Shown here: piece after piece, positions 37,680 through 47,172 of the stretch
Layout: each line of letters opens with the position of its first letter
Numbering within the stretch: the stretch's first letter is position 1
Assembly (NCBI GenBank): GCA_963846495.1
Contig: CAWJWP010000014.1
Coordinates: forward strand, 1-64,000
DNA: 64,000 bases
Reading direction: 5' to 3'
From: DASYQD01 sp963846495
Lineage (GTDB): Bacteria; Acidobacteriota; Thermoanaerobaculia; Multivoradales; JAIOJS01
The notes under the pieces: generated by a model
What the model was told of the DNA's origin: nothing
What the model saw: only the letters and a program-made list of their open reading frames with translations
The model's database searches: none
Made by a program: the position numbers and the translations under genes

Positions 37680-39845
37680 TCAGCGTTCGAGCGCGGCGCG
37701 CACGCGGGCGATCAGGTTGTCCGGCAGGCCGGGCACTTCCCGGAGGTCCTCGGGGTCGTCAAAGCCGCCCATGCGGGTGCGAACCTCGACCAGGCTCGCG
37801 GCCCGCGCCGGGCCCAGACCGGCGATCGCGGTGAGCTCGGCGACCGCGGCGCGATTGAGGTCGACGCCGTTGACGACGAGGTTGCTGGCGGTCGTCCAAC
37901 TCTCGAAACGCCCCCCTTGGATGCCGAGAGCCGCGCCGGCGCGGCGGTCGCCGGTGGGCAACTCGGCGCGCGTGAACTCGGCGTCGACGGCGCGGCCTTC
38001 GCGGTCGAGGATGAACTCGCCGCGGGCCTCGACGGTGAGCTGCGACCCGCTCTCGACGAACTGATCGGCGAGCGCCGGGTCGATCAGCAGCACTACCGCG
38101 GAGACCTCGGCATCGGCGGCCGCCTGCGTGACGGTGATGCGGCCATTGGAGGCGATGGTGACGACCTGCGCCGGGATCACCTTGGCGGGAACCTCGAGGT
38201 GGCGGAAGAAGGAGGTTCCCGGCTCGGGCTGGCGCACCCACACGCGCAGGCTCTGCGCGTGCAGGCTGGCACGGCGCACCAGCGCGCGGACGCCCGGCGC
38301 GGTGCCGAAGGCGAGAGCGAAGCCGCGCACGCGAGCACCGTCATGGGTCAGGTTCAGGCGGTTCGCGAGGCTGCCGTGTCGCCAGGACAGGTTGATGATC
38401 CGCACCAGTTCAGCGTCGAGGAGATCGGGCGCCTGTCCCGGCGGCAGCGCCGGCAGCGCGGCCGGGATCCACTGCGCGCCATCCCAGGTGAGCACTTGGC
38501 CGGCAGCGCTGGGAGCGACCAGAGCCACCGGATGCCCCTGAAGGGCGTCGACGCGCGGGGTGGGGAAGGTACCGGCGAGATCACCGCTGGCGGCGTCGCC
38601 CACCTTGATCGCCTGCTGGAAGGGCACCGCCTGTCCGGCTGCGGTCGCCGGAGGAAGCCCGGTGATGCGGAAGCCGGCGGCGGCGAGGTTGGCGACCAGG
38701 GCGCGCGTGGTCGGGTTGACGAGCAGGTACTGCGGATGGTCGTCGGCAAGCAAGCCGAGGAGGTCGCCATGGACCGGCGAGAAGGTCGGCGGAGAGCCGA
38801 AGGGCAGCGCCGGCACGGCCGCCGCGCCGAGCGCCGGCAGCCACTCCTGCAGGACGCGGGTGTGGAGCAGCCACGGGCGGGCAGCCTCGTCGACCGTCAC
38901 CGGCCCGCTCAGCCGCGGCGGGCTGGCGGCGTCGTCGATCGTGAGCTCGAGCCGCGCCAGCAGCACACAGGCCTCCCCGCCGTCGGGGCAGCCCGCCGCG
39001 CCGCCGGCGAGGAACGGCCGTACCTCGGTGATCCAGGCCTCCCACGCGGCGGCCAGGACCGCCGCGGCATCGGCGGGATCGAGATGGAGGTCCGCGAGCT
39101 CGGCCCCGGGTGGCGACGACACCGGCGGCGAGCCGGGACTCGGTCGCACGACGTCGCCCAGCGTCGGCAGCGCCGGCGGCGAGCCGGCGGGAGCGATGCG
39201 CCGCACCCGCGCGGCCAAGTCCTGGGGGGTGAGGAAACCGGCGGGGCCCGGAATCTCGCTCACCACCACGGCGCGCAGAAGGCCCCCGAGCAGCCGCACC
39301 GCATCCTCCTCCTGCTGCCCTGGCGGCTCCAGGCGGAAGGCGAGATGGAAGTCGTCGGTGATGCGCGACGGCACGGTGAGGTCCTCGGCCGTCCGGCAGG
39401 GGTCCCCGAGCACCGGTACCGGGTCGGTGTCGCAGTCACGCCGGCAGAGCACCACCCAGATCGACAGCGGTTCGGCTGGCGAGGAGAGCGACGGCGAGCC
39501 GATTCCAGCCAGGTCGGCGTGGTGGGAGGCGAGCCAGTCGGCGAGGCGGGCGCACTGCGAGCGCGGCACGCAAACGGGCTCGCCGCGCGGCGTCACCGCG
39601 AGGCCGGGGGCCACCACCACTTCCTGCTCGGCGTCCTCGCCGCGCACGGTGACCGCGAGGCCGAGCACGGTGCCGTAGCCATGCAGCGCGCGCTGCAGCA
39701 GCCGGTCGCGCTCCATCAGGTAGAGCTGCTCTTGGTTGAACTCGTCCACGCCGAGCACCAGCCCGGTCGAGTAGCGCACCCGCTTGTGCGGATCGAGGGC
39801 GGCGGTGTCCGCGGCGGCGGTCTTGAAATCGCACTGGCAGGCCAT
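37680..39845 (-). CDS. Tail-fibre-like protein with C-terminal helix-hairpin-helix
   Basis: A 721-residue protein. Residues 20-70 hold the motif shared with the 469-residue neighbour. Around residues 410-470 is a phage tail-fibre type segment (ASGDLAGTFPTPRVDALQGH, AAGQVLTWDGAQWIPA), a pattern common in fibre shafts. About 560-650 is beta-rich. The last 60 residues are a ComEA-like tandem helix-hairpin-helix: LNRAAVAELTAIAGLGPARA and LREVPGLPDNLIARVRAALE. An HhH domain normally binds DNA or organises protein complexes; its place on a fibre protein is odd. Good spacing and an AGGAGAG ribosome-binding site support the ATG at 39845. Confidence 0.75.
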   Translation of the reverse strand: MACQCDFKTAAADTAALDPHKRVRYSTGLVLGVDEFNQEQLYLMERDRLLQRALHGYGTVLGLAVTVRGEDAEQEVVVAPGLAVTPRGEPVCVPRSQCARLADWLASHHADLAGIGSPSLSSPAEPLSIWVVLCRRDCDTDPVPVLGDPCRTAEDLTVPSRITDDFHLAFRLEPPGQQEEDAVRLLGGLLRAVVVSEIPGPAGFLTPQDLAARVRRIAPAGSPPALPTLGDVVRPSPGSPPVSSPPGAELADLHLDPADAAAVLAAAWEAWITEVRPFLAGGAAGCPDGGEACVLLARLELTIDDAASPPRLSGPVTVDEAARPWLLHTRVLQEWLPALGAAAVPALPFGSPPTFSPVHGDLLGLLADDHPQYLLVNPTTRALVANLAAAGFRITGLPPATAAGQAVPFQQAIKVGDAASGDLAGTFPTPRVDALQGHPVALVAPSAAGQVLTWDGAQWIPAALPALPPGQAPDLLDAELVRIINLSWRHGSLANRLNLTHDGARVRGFALAFGTAPGVRALVRRASLHAQSLRVWVRQPEPGTSFFRHLEVPAKVIPAQVVTIASNGRITVTQAAADAEVSAVVLLIDPALADQFVESGSQLTVEARGEFILDREGRAVDAEFTRAELPTGDRRAGAALGIQGGRFESWTTASNLVVNGVDLNRAAVAELTAIAGLGPARAASLVEVRTRMGGFDDPEDLREVPGLPDNLIARVRAALER

Positions 39846-39854
39846 TGGTCTCTC

Positions 39855-42803
39855 CTAGGCGAGCGGCGGCGGGCCGACGGTGTCGCGGCCGAGGACGCGG
39901 CGGTCGCGGACGTTCCAGGGGTGTGCCTCGGTGAGCAAACCCTCGCCGAGGTAGGAGGCGCCAAGGACGAGCGCGGTGAAGCGAGCCCCTTCGCCGACGG
40001 CGGTATCGAGCCCCACGCGGGCCGCGCCGACGCGGAAGAGGGCCCAGTAGAGCTGGACGTCGAAGGCAGTGTGCGCCGGCCGCTCGCGCTCGACGACCGC
40101 CCGCACTTTCTCCAGGCGCCGCCGCCGCACGTCGGCCGACAGCTCCGGTCCGACCGGCACCAGCACGGTGAAGCGGTGGGCGCTCCGCGCCACCGGCAGG
40201 GCGATCGTCGTCCAGGCGAACCAGTCGGCGAGCGCCTGCCCGTCCGGCGGCAGGCGCTCGGGCAGGGGGACCGACTCGAAGTCGGCGAAGGCGGCCTCGG
40301 CGGGGATCTCCCAGGCGCGGTTCAAGGCTTCGACGCGGCGGTAGCGCAGGCGGAGGTAGTTGCGCCAGCCCGCGGCGCCGTCTGTCGCCACCTCGGCGTA
40401 GGGGAAGCCCAGCCCGCCGGCGACGAAGGCGCGCCAATCGGCGGCCTCGCTGGCGGCGGACGGCGGTAGGGGGGTGAGCTCGGCGTCCTCGAAGCGGGTA
40501 AGCCTGGTTCTGCCGGTGCGCGACCAGGCGACGTTGAGGCGCTCGAGGGCGGCTGCTTCGCGCGCCGCCTCGGCCGGGGCCTCGGCGGCTCCGTAGCGGC
40601 GGCGGAGGAACGAGCGGTAGCGGCGCTGCAGGCGGGCGGCGCCGTGAGCCGGCCGCCAGGGCGCACCGGCCAGGATCTGCGACGGACCGATGGGCGCCGT
40701 CAGATCGCCGGCGGCCACCGCCGGCAGCAGCCGGGCGCGGTGGGCCTCGACCAGGCGCACGCCGAAGGGCGTGCCATTCACGTCGTCCTCGGCAAAGAGA
40801 CTGTCGTCGGGGCAAGGGTCGACCGCGAGGCGAATCGCCTGCACCAACCCGACCGGCGTGCCGCGCCGGCGGAAGAGAGCCACCGCGTGGGCGAGGAAGA
40901 GGCGCCGGCGCGCCTCGTCCCAGTCCTCTTCGAACGCGGAACCCAGCCAAGCGGCCAGCCACTCGAGCGCCTCGGCCGGTGCGGTGCGGGTGTCGAACAG
41001 CGCCTCGGCGGCGGCGATGCGTCCCTCGAGCTCGGTGAAGAAGCCCTCGAAATTGGCGAGGAAGCGGTCGAGGAAGGATGCCGAGTCCCGGTCCTCGCGA
41101 TAGACCGCGGGCAGGTAACGTTCGAGGTAGGAGAAGCGCGGGTAGTGGACGCGCAGGGCATGGACCTTCGGGCTGCTGCGGCGGCTGCCGTGGAGGGTGA
41201 GCCGCAACTCGAGGTAGCGCCCCCCGGCTCGCTGGAAGAGAAGCTCCCAGGTGCCGGTGCCGGGCTGCGCTCCGAGTCCAGCGCGGCCGGCGGCGACCAG
41301 TGGGCGCTCCGGGCCGGTGGAGCGGAGATGGGGCGCGGGCTCGCGCGACCACGGCACGTTCTTCAGCTCGGCTACGGTCTCCGCGGCGCGGCTGTGGACC
41401 ACGATCGAGTCGCCGGGGGGAATGCAGGCGTCGAGGAAGAGGCGGTGCCAGACGCACCCCGGGTCCTTGCCGTCGAAGACCAGCCCGTCGAGGCAACCGT
41501 CGCCGGCATAGCGCGGACGCGGCACCTCCGTCAGCGGCATCCAGATCTCGTCGAAGTCGTAGTAGGCGGCTTCCGGGCCCTCGATGAGGGCCTTGCCGCT
41601 GAAGCGACGCATCGGCAGGTAGGCATCGAGGGCAGAGAGGTCGAGGATCGCCTCCCGCGCGGTCCCCGGGGCACCGATGGCGAAGGCGAAGGCGAAGCTC
41701 TGATTGCCCTGGTCAGCGGCGACGTAGACGGTGCCCTCGATCTCCCCGGGCGCCGGCGCCGGGGCGGAGCGGAAGACGAGATCGTGGCCCACCAGCGCGA
41801 CCGGCTCGCCCACCAGCTCGTCGAGCGCCGCCTTCAACGACACCGGTCCTCCCAGGGGTCCATCGAAGGGTGTCCAGCGCACCAGGCGTGTGTCGCCAGC
41901 CGCGGCAGCGGTCTCGAGCAGCAGCGCAGTGCCGTCGGGCAGGCCCGCGACGGCGATGACCTCGCCGCCGCCGCTGCCGAGCGGCGGCGAGGCCATGGCG
42001 AGCGACAGACCATTGGGGAAACTCGCCGGCGGGATGCACGCCACGTCCTCTCCCACCGGTGGGTCCGGCCGGAAGATGGCCGCCGGAGGCGCCGGCAGCG
42101 ACGCCCCACCGCCCGCGCGCACCACCCGGAGGTCGCGATCGAGGCGCCACAGGCGCGCGTCGCCGGCGATCGCCCGGTCGAGCACCCAGAGACCTCCGCC
42201 GGGCACTGGCGCCAGGTCGAACGGCGCGAACGGAATCCCGGCGGGCCAGCGCAGCCAGACTGGCGCCCCTCCGCCATGGAGATCGAAGGCCAGCAGGCCG
42301 CCCGGCGCCACCGTGCCGGCAATGAGGAAGTGGCGGTCGGTTACGGCGAGGCCGGAGAGAGTGGGCGGCGCCTCTGCCGACGGCGGCGCCGGCAGGGGGC
42401 CGAACTCGCCGCAGGGACGGCGCGCGGCGTCCGGCGCGACGGGGGGCCGGCAGCCGGGCTCGGCGTGGCAGCGGCTCGCGGCCTCGCCGGTGAGCTCCGC
42501 CACCCGCCAGAACCTGGCCGCGGCGCCGGCACCCAGCGGGCGATAGCGGATCTCGTCGCTTCCCGGGCCGATCCAGTACAGGTGGCCGAAGCGGTCGCAG
42601 GCGGCGCCGCGGCGGTGGGCCCCGGTGAGCGGCGCCTCGGTACGCCGCGGTGGGAAGAGGAAAAGCTCGTGGCGCAAGTTGACGGCACGCCGACGGGGAT
42701 CCCACACCAGCCGCTCGGTGGCTGGCACGGTGGAGCCGGCCAGGGCCGGCAGCCAGTCGCGCGCGCCTTCGAGGAGGTGGTAACGGGTGCCGTTGACGTC
42801 CAT
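39855..42803 (-). CDS. Phage tail protein I-like baseplate protein with N-terminal propeller (Afp12-like)
   Basis: A 982-residue protein. Residues about 1-420 look like a beta-propeller (GVSYW-like blades such as GLAVTDRHFLIAGTVAPGGL, GGLWVLDRAIAGDARLWRLD, IAVAGLPDGTALLLE). Residues about 555-700 are the gpI-type domain (FSYLERYLPAVYREDRDSAS, FLANFEGFFTELEGRIAAAE, WLAAWLGSAFEEDWDEARRR, RRGTPVGLVQAIRLAVDP) that forms the baseplate wedge. After it come two copies of a repeat (YRSFLRRRYG...LNVAW and WRNYLRLRYRRVEALNRAW). The ATG at 42803 overlaps the stop of the J gene as TGATG and is preferred to a GTG six bases earlier. Confidence 0.85.
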   Translation of the reverse strand: MDVNGTRYHLLEGARDWLPALAGSTVPATERLVWDPRRRAVNLRHELFLFPPRRTEAPLTGAHRRGAACDRFGHLYWIGPGSDEIRYRPLGAGAAARFWRVAELTGEAASRCHAEPGCRPPVAPDAARRPCGEFGPLPAPPSAEAPPTLSGLAVTDRHFLIAGTVAPGGLLAFDLHGGGAPVWLRWPAGIPFAPFDLAPVPGGGLWVLDRAIAGDARLWRLDRDLRVVRAGGGASLPAPPAAIFRPDPPVGEDVACIPPASFPNGLSLAMASPPLGSGGGEVIAVAGLPDGTALLLETAAAAGDTRLVRWTPFDGPLGGPVSLKAALDELVGEPVALVGHDLVFRSAPAPAPGEIEGTVYVAADQGNQSFAFAFAIGAPGTAREAILDLSALDAYLPMRRFSGKALIEGPEAAYYDFDEIWMPLTEVPRPRYAGDGCLDGLVFDGKDPGCVWHRLFLDACIPPGDSIVVHSRAAETVAELKNVPWSREPAPHLRSTGPERPLVAAGRAGLGAQPGTGTWELLFQRAGGRYLELRLTLHGSRRSSPKVHALRVHYPRFSYLERYLPAVYREDRDSASFLDRFLANFEGFFTELEGRIAAAEALFDTRTAPAEALEWLAAWLGSAFEEDWDEARRRLFLAHAVALFRRRGTPVGLVQAIRLAVDPCPDDSLFAEDDVNGTPFGVRLVEAHRARLLPAVAAGDLTAPIGPSQILAGAPWRPAHGAARLQRRYRSFLRRRYGAAEAPAEAAREAAALERLNVAWSRTGRTRLTRFEDAELTPLPPSAASEAADWRAFVAGGLGFPYAEVATDGAAGWRNYLRLRYRRVEALNRAWEIPAEAAFADFESVPLPERLPPDGQALADWFAWTTIALPVARSAHRFTVLVPVGPELSADVRRRRLEKVRAVVERERPAHTAFDVQLYWALFRVGAARVGLDTAVGEGARFTALVLGASYLGEGLLTEAHPWNVRDRRVLGRDTVGPPPLA

Positions 42804-45004
42804 CAGCACTCCGCGGGCACTACCGGCATCGGCAGCCGGCGCGGCGTTCCGGGCTCGGGCTGTTGCACCCTGCCCACGAGGTCGTCGATCGACAACGGGT
42901 CGCCGGCGGTCACGGCGATGCCGGCGAGACGCGGGAGTTGGAACCCGATCATCGCGCGGCTCGTCACGGGGTCGCCTTCGGCGTTGGCCAGCAGCAGGCC
43001 GGTCACCCGCGCCACGCCTGGCGCGCGGGTGGCGACGGCGATCACCTCGCCCGGCTCGACCGCCTTCTCGAGCGGCCAGCCGCGACCCGAGAAGCCGCCG
43101 GCGAGCGGCGAAAGGAAGCGACGGACCTCGACCTCGACGCGGGCGAGGACTGGCCCCTGCTCGACGCCCAGCACCACCTCCACTCCGACCGAGACCCAGA
43201 GGTCCCGGTACTCCGGCCCGACGAGGTGCAGCTCGGTCGTCACCAGACGCCGCGGCTCGAGGTGACGGCAGACCGCATCTAGGAAGAGCCGGTCGGGCTC
43301 GGGGTTGTGCGGGTGCTCGGCGTCGAGCAGGGGGATGAGCAGCAGGGTGACGACGCCGTCGGCCGGCACGCCGGGAAGTCCGGGGTGGACGAGCGGCAAG
43401 ACCTCCACCCGCCCGAGGTCGACCCCCGGCGTTTGCCAGGCGATGTCGTGGAAGTCGTCGGCGGCGACTAGACGGTCGCGGTGGCGCACGAAGCGCGGGA
43501 TGCGGTGCTCGGCGTCGGCAACCGATTCGGGCTCGTCTCCCCCCCAGGTCGGGGCAGGGTTGCTCACCTTGAGACCAGCCGGCAGCGACGGCGCCTTGTC
43601 GATGGCACCGATCCCCACCACCCCCTGTCGGCCTCCGCCGTAGGCGTAGCTGGCGACGATGGCGGCGCCGCGCGGCGGGCGCGTGCCCGGCGGGCCGAAG
43701 CGGATCTCCCCCGATTCGGGATCGAGGGTGTACACCTTGCTCGGCGGCGGAACCGCGGCGCTGAGCGACGGAGCCGCCGCCGGCGCGGTAAGGCCGGAAA
43801 CCGCCGGCGGGGGCACCTCCGGACCGGCCGCCGCGAGGTCGTCGATCTGCTGCCAGAGCTCGCCGTTGACGGCCAGTCGCAGCGACTCGGGCAACACCGG
43901 CCTGTTGACCAGGACCGCGCGCTGGTCCGGCTCGCCGGTGCCGGGCGCCAGGCTCTCGGCAGGCACCAGTGCCCGTTGCACCACCTCGGCGCCGTTGACC
44001 CAGATCCCGGACAGGCGCGCCGCTCCGGTGGCGGAGCGGATGCGCAGCCAGGTCACCAGCCGCTCGCCGTCTTCGGTGTCGGCGAGCGACGGCGGCAGGT
44101 CTCCGACCCCAGGTTCGAGCGGGTCGAGGTCCTCCTCCCAGGCTAGCCGCGTGGCCGACGGCAGGCGCAGCTCGACCGTCCCCGGCATGGTGGTCAGGTC
44201 AGCGCTCGCCCGCGCCTCGAGTCGCTCATAGCCCGCTCCACCAGCAAACGGCCGCGGAAGGTCGAACAGCAGGCCGGCGCCGCCGCTGCGAGCGGTGCTT
44301 CCCGCCGGCGGCAGCACCCGCGTCGAGCTGTCGAGTGCCGGCAGGACGGCCAGCGTCAGGATGCGGTTGGCCAGGACGGCGCGCACGTCGGCAGGCCGCT
44401 CGTTCGGGCGGGCGAGCAGTGCCAGCCAGAGGGCGCCGTCGACGGTGTCGGTGCCGAGGTCGAGCGGCGGTAAGGTGACGCCGGAGGCCGGCGGGTCGAA
44501 GGGGCGCGTCTCGTAGAAGTCGAGGCGCTGGCCGGCCGCCTCGAGATCGCGGTAGAGCCGCCGGTAGAGGTCCGACGCGGCGTCTCGGCGCGTGGGGTCG
44601 AGCGGCGCCTTGGTGTAGAGGCGTCCTTCCACCGGCAGCACCGTCAGGGCGAAGCGGGTGCGGAACGGGATACGGCCGGCGAGCACCTCGAGCTCCGAGT
44701 CGAGGTTGGTGGCGTCGAGCGGACCGCGCTCGTTGCGAAAGGCGACCAGGCCGCGCGCCGCCGCCGCGGGCCGCAGCGGAATGCCGAGGAGCTGGAGGAA
44801 CTTCAGCCGGTTGCGATCGGGAATGAGGTCGGCCCGATAGCCGATCGCCTCGGCGATGAAAGCGAACAGCTGGATCAGCGTCACACCGGGATCGCTGTCG
44901 TTGAGGTTGGTCCACTCCGGGTTGTGGAAGCGGACCCGCGCCAGCGCCTCGCGCACCAACTCGCGGTGGAGCGGCAGGGCGAGGCGGGGGATGGTCAGCG
45001 GCAT
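42803..45004 (-). CDS. Putative baseplate assembly protein J (Afp11-like)
   Basis: A 733-residue baseplate wedge protein related to phage gpJ. Family marks are DSDPGVTLIQLFAFIAEAIG and YRADLIPDRNRLKFLQLLGI at residues 40-80, the central segment GDEPESVADAEHRIPRFVRH with DRLVAADDFHDIAWQTPGVD, and the C-terminal LFLDAVCRHLEPRRLVTTEL. In the assembled particle it would link the hub to the outer baseplate. It is followed without gap by the gpI-like gene and preceded by gp25, the standard order in eCIS and phage tails. Confidence 0.93.
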   Translation of the reverse strand: MPLTIPRLALPLHRELVREALARVRFHNPEWTNLNDSDPGVTLIQLFAFIAEAIGYRADLIPDRNRLKFLQLLGIPLRPAAAARGLVAFRNERGPLDATNLDSELEVLAGRIPFRTRFALTVLPVEGRLYTKAPLDPTRRDAASDLYRRLYRDLEAAGQRLDFYETRPFDPPASGVTLPPLDLGTDTVDGALWLALLARPNERPADVRAVLANRILTLAVLPALDSSTRVLPPAGSTARSGGAGLLFDLPRPFAGGAGYERLEARASADLTTMPGTVELRLPSATRLAWEEDLDPLEPGVGDLPPSLADTEDGERLVTWLRIRSATGAARLSGIWVNGAEVVQRALVPAESLAPGTGEPDQRAVLVNRPVLPESLRLAVNGELWQQIDDLAAAGPEVPPPAVSGLTAPAAAPSLSAAVPPPSKVYTLDPESGEIRFGPPGTRPPRGAAIVASYAYGGGRQGVVGIGAIDKAPSLPAGLKVSNPAPTWGGDEPESVADAEHRIPRFVRHRDRLVAADDFHDIAWQTPGVDLGRVEVLPLVHPGLPGVPADGVVTLLLIPLLDAEHPHNPEPDRLFLDAVCRHLEPRRLVTTELHLVGPEYRDLWVSVGVEVVLGVEQGPVLARVEVEVRRFLSPLAGGFSGRGWPLEKAVEPGEVIAVATRAPGVARVTGLLLANAEGDPVTSRAMIGFQLPRLAGIAVTAGDPLSIDDLVGRVQQPEPGTPRRLPMPVVPAEC

Positions 45005-45013
45005 CGCGCCTCC

Positions 45014-45427
45014 TCAGCCGGCCAAGCGCAGGGTCAGGTCGAGGCGGCCGGCGTCGGCGGTCGCCACCAGCCGGTAGTAAATGGTGGCCACCGCCTCGCG
45101 GGGCTCCGCGCTGGAGGCCACGACGCGCACCGACTCGACCTCGATGCGTGGCTCCCAGCGGCCCAGAGTCTCGCGGATGCGGTCCGCGATGAGGGTGTGG
45201 GTGGAGGCGATGTTGGGCTGAAAGAGGTACGGCGCCAGGCCGCCGCCGAACTGCGGCAGCATCACCCGCTCGCGGCGCTCGGTGGAGAGGATGACGCGGA
45301 TCGACTCGCGCACGTTGTCGCTGCCGGCCGATAGCGCGATGCGGCCGTCGGGCCCGATGCGGGGCGGGAAAGAGATGCCGCGGCCGAGCAGAGTCGCCTC
45401 CGTCAGCGCCGTGCCGTTGGCGGCCAT
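45014..45427 (-). CDS. gp25/GPW-like baseplate protein (Afp9-like)
   Basis: A 137-residue gp25-type protein that anchors the first sheath ring to the hub. The conserved core is NVRESIRVILSTERRERVML followed by PQFGGGLAPYLFQPN, with IADRIRETLGRWEPRIEVES after it. The start at 45427 overlaps the upstream stop as TGATG; a longer frame upstream would run into the previous gene. The length is typical. Confidence 0.93.
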   Translation of the reverse strand: MAANGTALTEATLLGRGISFPPRIGPDGRIALSAGSDNVRESIRVILSTERRERVMLPQFGGGLAPYLFQPNIASTHTLIADRIRETLGRWEPRIEVESVRVVASSAEPREAVATIYYRLVATADAGRLDLTLRLAG

Positions 45428-47172
45428 CACTCGGACCTCACCGGAATGGGCAGGCAGATCTTCAGGAACGGCAGCCACCAGAAGACGATGTTGAGCAGCT
45501 GCAGGAAGATCATCAGCACGATGAAGGCACAGAGAGTGATGATCGGGATCGAGAACGAACAGATCATCCCCAGGCTCCAGCCCGGCTCGCTACCCACGTT
45601 GCCGTCGTCGATGTCCTTGAGCTTCGCGTTCTGCACCCGCTCGACCTGCCGGCGCAGCTTGTTGGAGAGCAGCATCGAAACGCCCTTGGGGAAGCGGCTG
45701 AGGCCCTTGATGCTGGTGTCGAGCGGCAGCCGGATGGTGATCGGCCGGGCCGGCGCGTCGGGGTCGAAGAAGGGCGCCATGCGAAAGGGGCGCGACGGCG
45801 CGGAGACCACCGGCGGCATGAAGGCGGAGCAGCGCGGGCGTTCGTAGATGCAGCGGGCGACGTAGAAGGCGCCGTCGAGCGGCGCGGCCGACGCCGCGGC
45901 GGCGCGCGCGGCGATGGCCGGCGCCCCACCGGGTGCTGACGCGGCGCTGCCGGCTGCCGGGGCCACGCCGTCGAGGGCGGCAAAGAGGTCCTTCTGGAAC
46001 TGGCCGCCGGTGAGAAGACCCGCGGCGGCGGCGATCGCCGCCAGCGACAGTCCGTTGGGGATCACCGGCGCCGCGCCGGGAGCGGGGTCCGCCTCGCGCA
46101 GGAGAGCTCGTCGCTGGGCGTCGGCGCGCACCAGAGCGTCGCGCCAGCGGTGGGAGGGAGCGAGCTGTCGATCGAGGTGGTTGAAGACCGCGACTTGGGC
46201 GCCGGGGAGGCCGGCCGACGAGCCGTGCTCGATCGCCTGCCACAGCTCGCCGAGCTCGGACTTGAGCAGGTCGGCGAGGTCGAGAAGGGCGAAGAGCAGG
46301 ATCTCGCGCGCGACCTCGACGGAAAGCTGCGGCCTCGGGCTGGCGAGCCCCTCGAGCGCGACTCGTGTGCCCGACGCCCAAACCGCCTTACGCGCGTCGG
46401 CGAGCGGCGCCAGCAAGTCGCCCGGTACCCCCGGCGGCGGCGCCGGCGGGGAGCCGGCGGCGGCACCCTCGTAGAGCTCGCGTCCGGCCACCGGCAGCAG
46501 GGCGGCGTGGAAGCGCCGCGGCTGCCCGGCGCCGTCGCGGAAGGGAAGGGAGAAGAGTGCGAGGCGCTCCTCGCCGGGGAGCGGCTCGCCGCCGGCTGGC
46601 GCCGCCTCCCAACGGCCGCCGTTGCGGTCGCCCACCCAGGCGTGCTCGGCGTGGGTGGACGGGTCCTCGGGGTCGAGCGACGTCCCCGCCTTGGGCACCA
46701 GGCGGCGCACTACCAGCGAGGCGCGCTCGCCGGCGGCGGCGTCGACCTTGCGCCCAGGCAGTCCGGCGCGGCGGCAGACCAGGCTCGCCGCCAACAAGTA
46801 GTAGCGCTGGTGCGCGGGCTGAAAGAGCTTGAGCGGCCGGGCCAGCGACACCTCACCCGCAGTGGCCCACCCGACATCCGGCCGCTCCCAGGTCTCGGGA
46901 CGAGCGACGCGCGCCGGCAGACCCGAAGGAACGTTCGCCGCCAAGCGCGCGGCAGTTGCGGCGCCGGTTGCGGGCGCCGCGGCACCGGCGGTCGAACCGG
47001 GGGCTGCCGCGGCCGCGGCGGCCAGGTCCGCCGTCAGCTCGTCGAAGAAGGCGTCGGAGGCGTAGCGCAGCAGCGCCGGCTCGCGGAAGCGGCGGTTGCC
47101 GACGTCCGCCAGGGCGAGGTCCCAGAGCGGAGCGGGGGCGAGCCATTCGACCGCGTGATCCACGCCGTTCAC
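45427..47172 (-). CDS. eCIS protein of unknown function with C-terminal hydrophobic hairpin
   Basis: A 581-residue protein between spike and gp25 genes. The N-terminal third begins NGVDHAVEWLAPAPLWDLAL and contains beta-rich segments; the middle is helical (LSVEVAREILLFALLDLADL, VFNHLDRQLAPSHRWRDALV). Near the end lies a conserved-looking block (FYVARCIYERPRCSAFMPPV, ITIRLPLDTSIKGLSRFPKG) and then two hydrophobic helices (ICSFSIPIITLCAFIVLMIF, FWWLPFLKICLPIPV). In Afp this place is near the PAAR tip gene, but no PAAR motif is seen. The GTG at 47172 overlaps the upstream stop as GTGA. Membrane contact by the tail tip is a speculative role. Confidence 0.7.
   Translation of the reverse strand: MNGVDHAVEWLAPAPLWDLALADVGNRRFREPALLRYASDAFFDELTADLAAAAAAAPGSTAGAAAPATGAATAARLAANVPSGLPARVARPETWERPDVGWATAGEVSLARPLKLFQPAHQRYYLLAASLVCRRAGLPGRKVDAAAGERASLVVRRLVPKAGTSLDPEDPSTHAEHAWVGDRNGGRWEAAPAGGEPLPGEERLALFSLPFRDGAGQPRRFHAALLPVAGRELYEGAAAGSPPAPPPGVPGDLLAPLADARKAVWASGTRVALEGLASPRPQLSVEVAREILLFALLDLADLLKSELGELWQAIEHGSSAGLPGAQVAVFNHLDRQLAPSHRWRDALVRADAQRRALLREADPAPGAAPVIPNGLSLAAIAAAAGLLTGGQFQKDLFAALDGVAPAAGSAASAPGGAPAIAARAAAASAAPLDGAFYVARCIYERPRCSAFMPPVVSAPSRPFRMAPFFDPDAPARPITIRLPLDTSIKGLSRFPKGVSMLLSNKLRRQVERVQNAKLKDIDDGNVGSEPGWSLGMICSFSIPIITLCAFIVLMIFLQLLNIVFWWLPFLKICLPIPVRSE

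Noticed and set aside
37623..40469. Plus-strand open frame of about 950 codons opposite the fibre-like and gpI genes
   Set aside because: Antisense shadow with biased composition and no domain.
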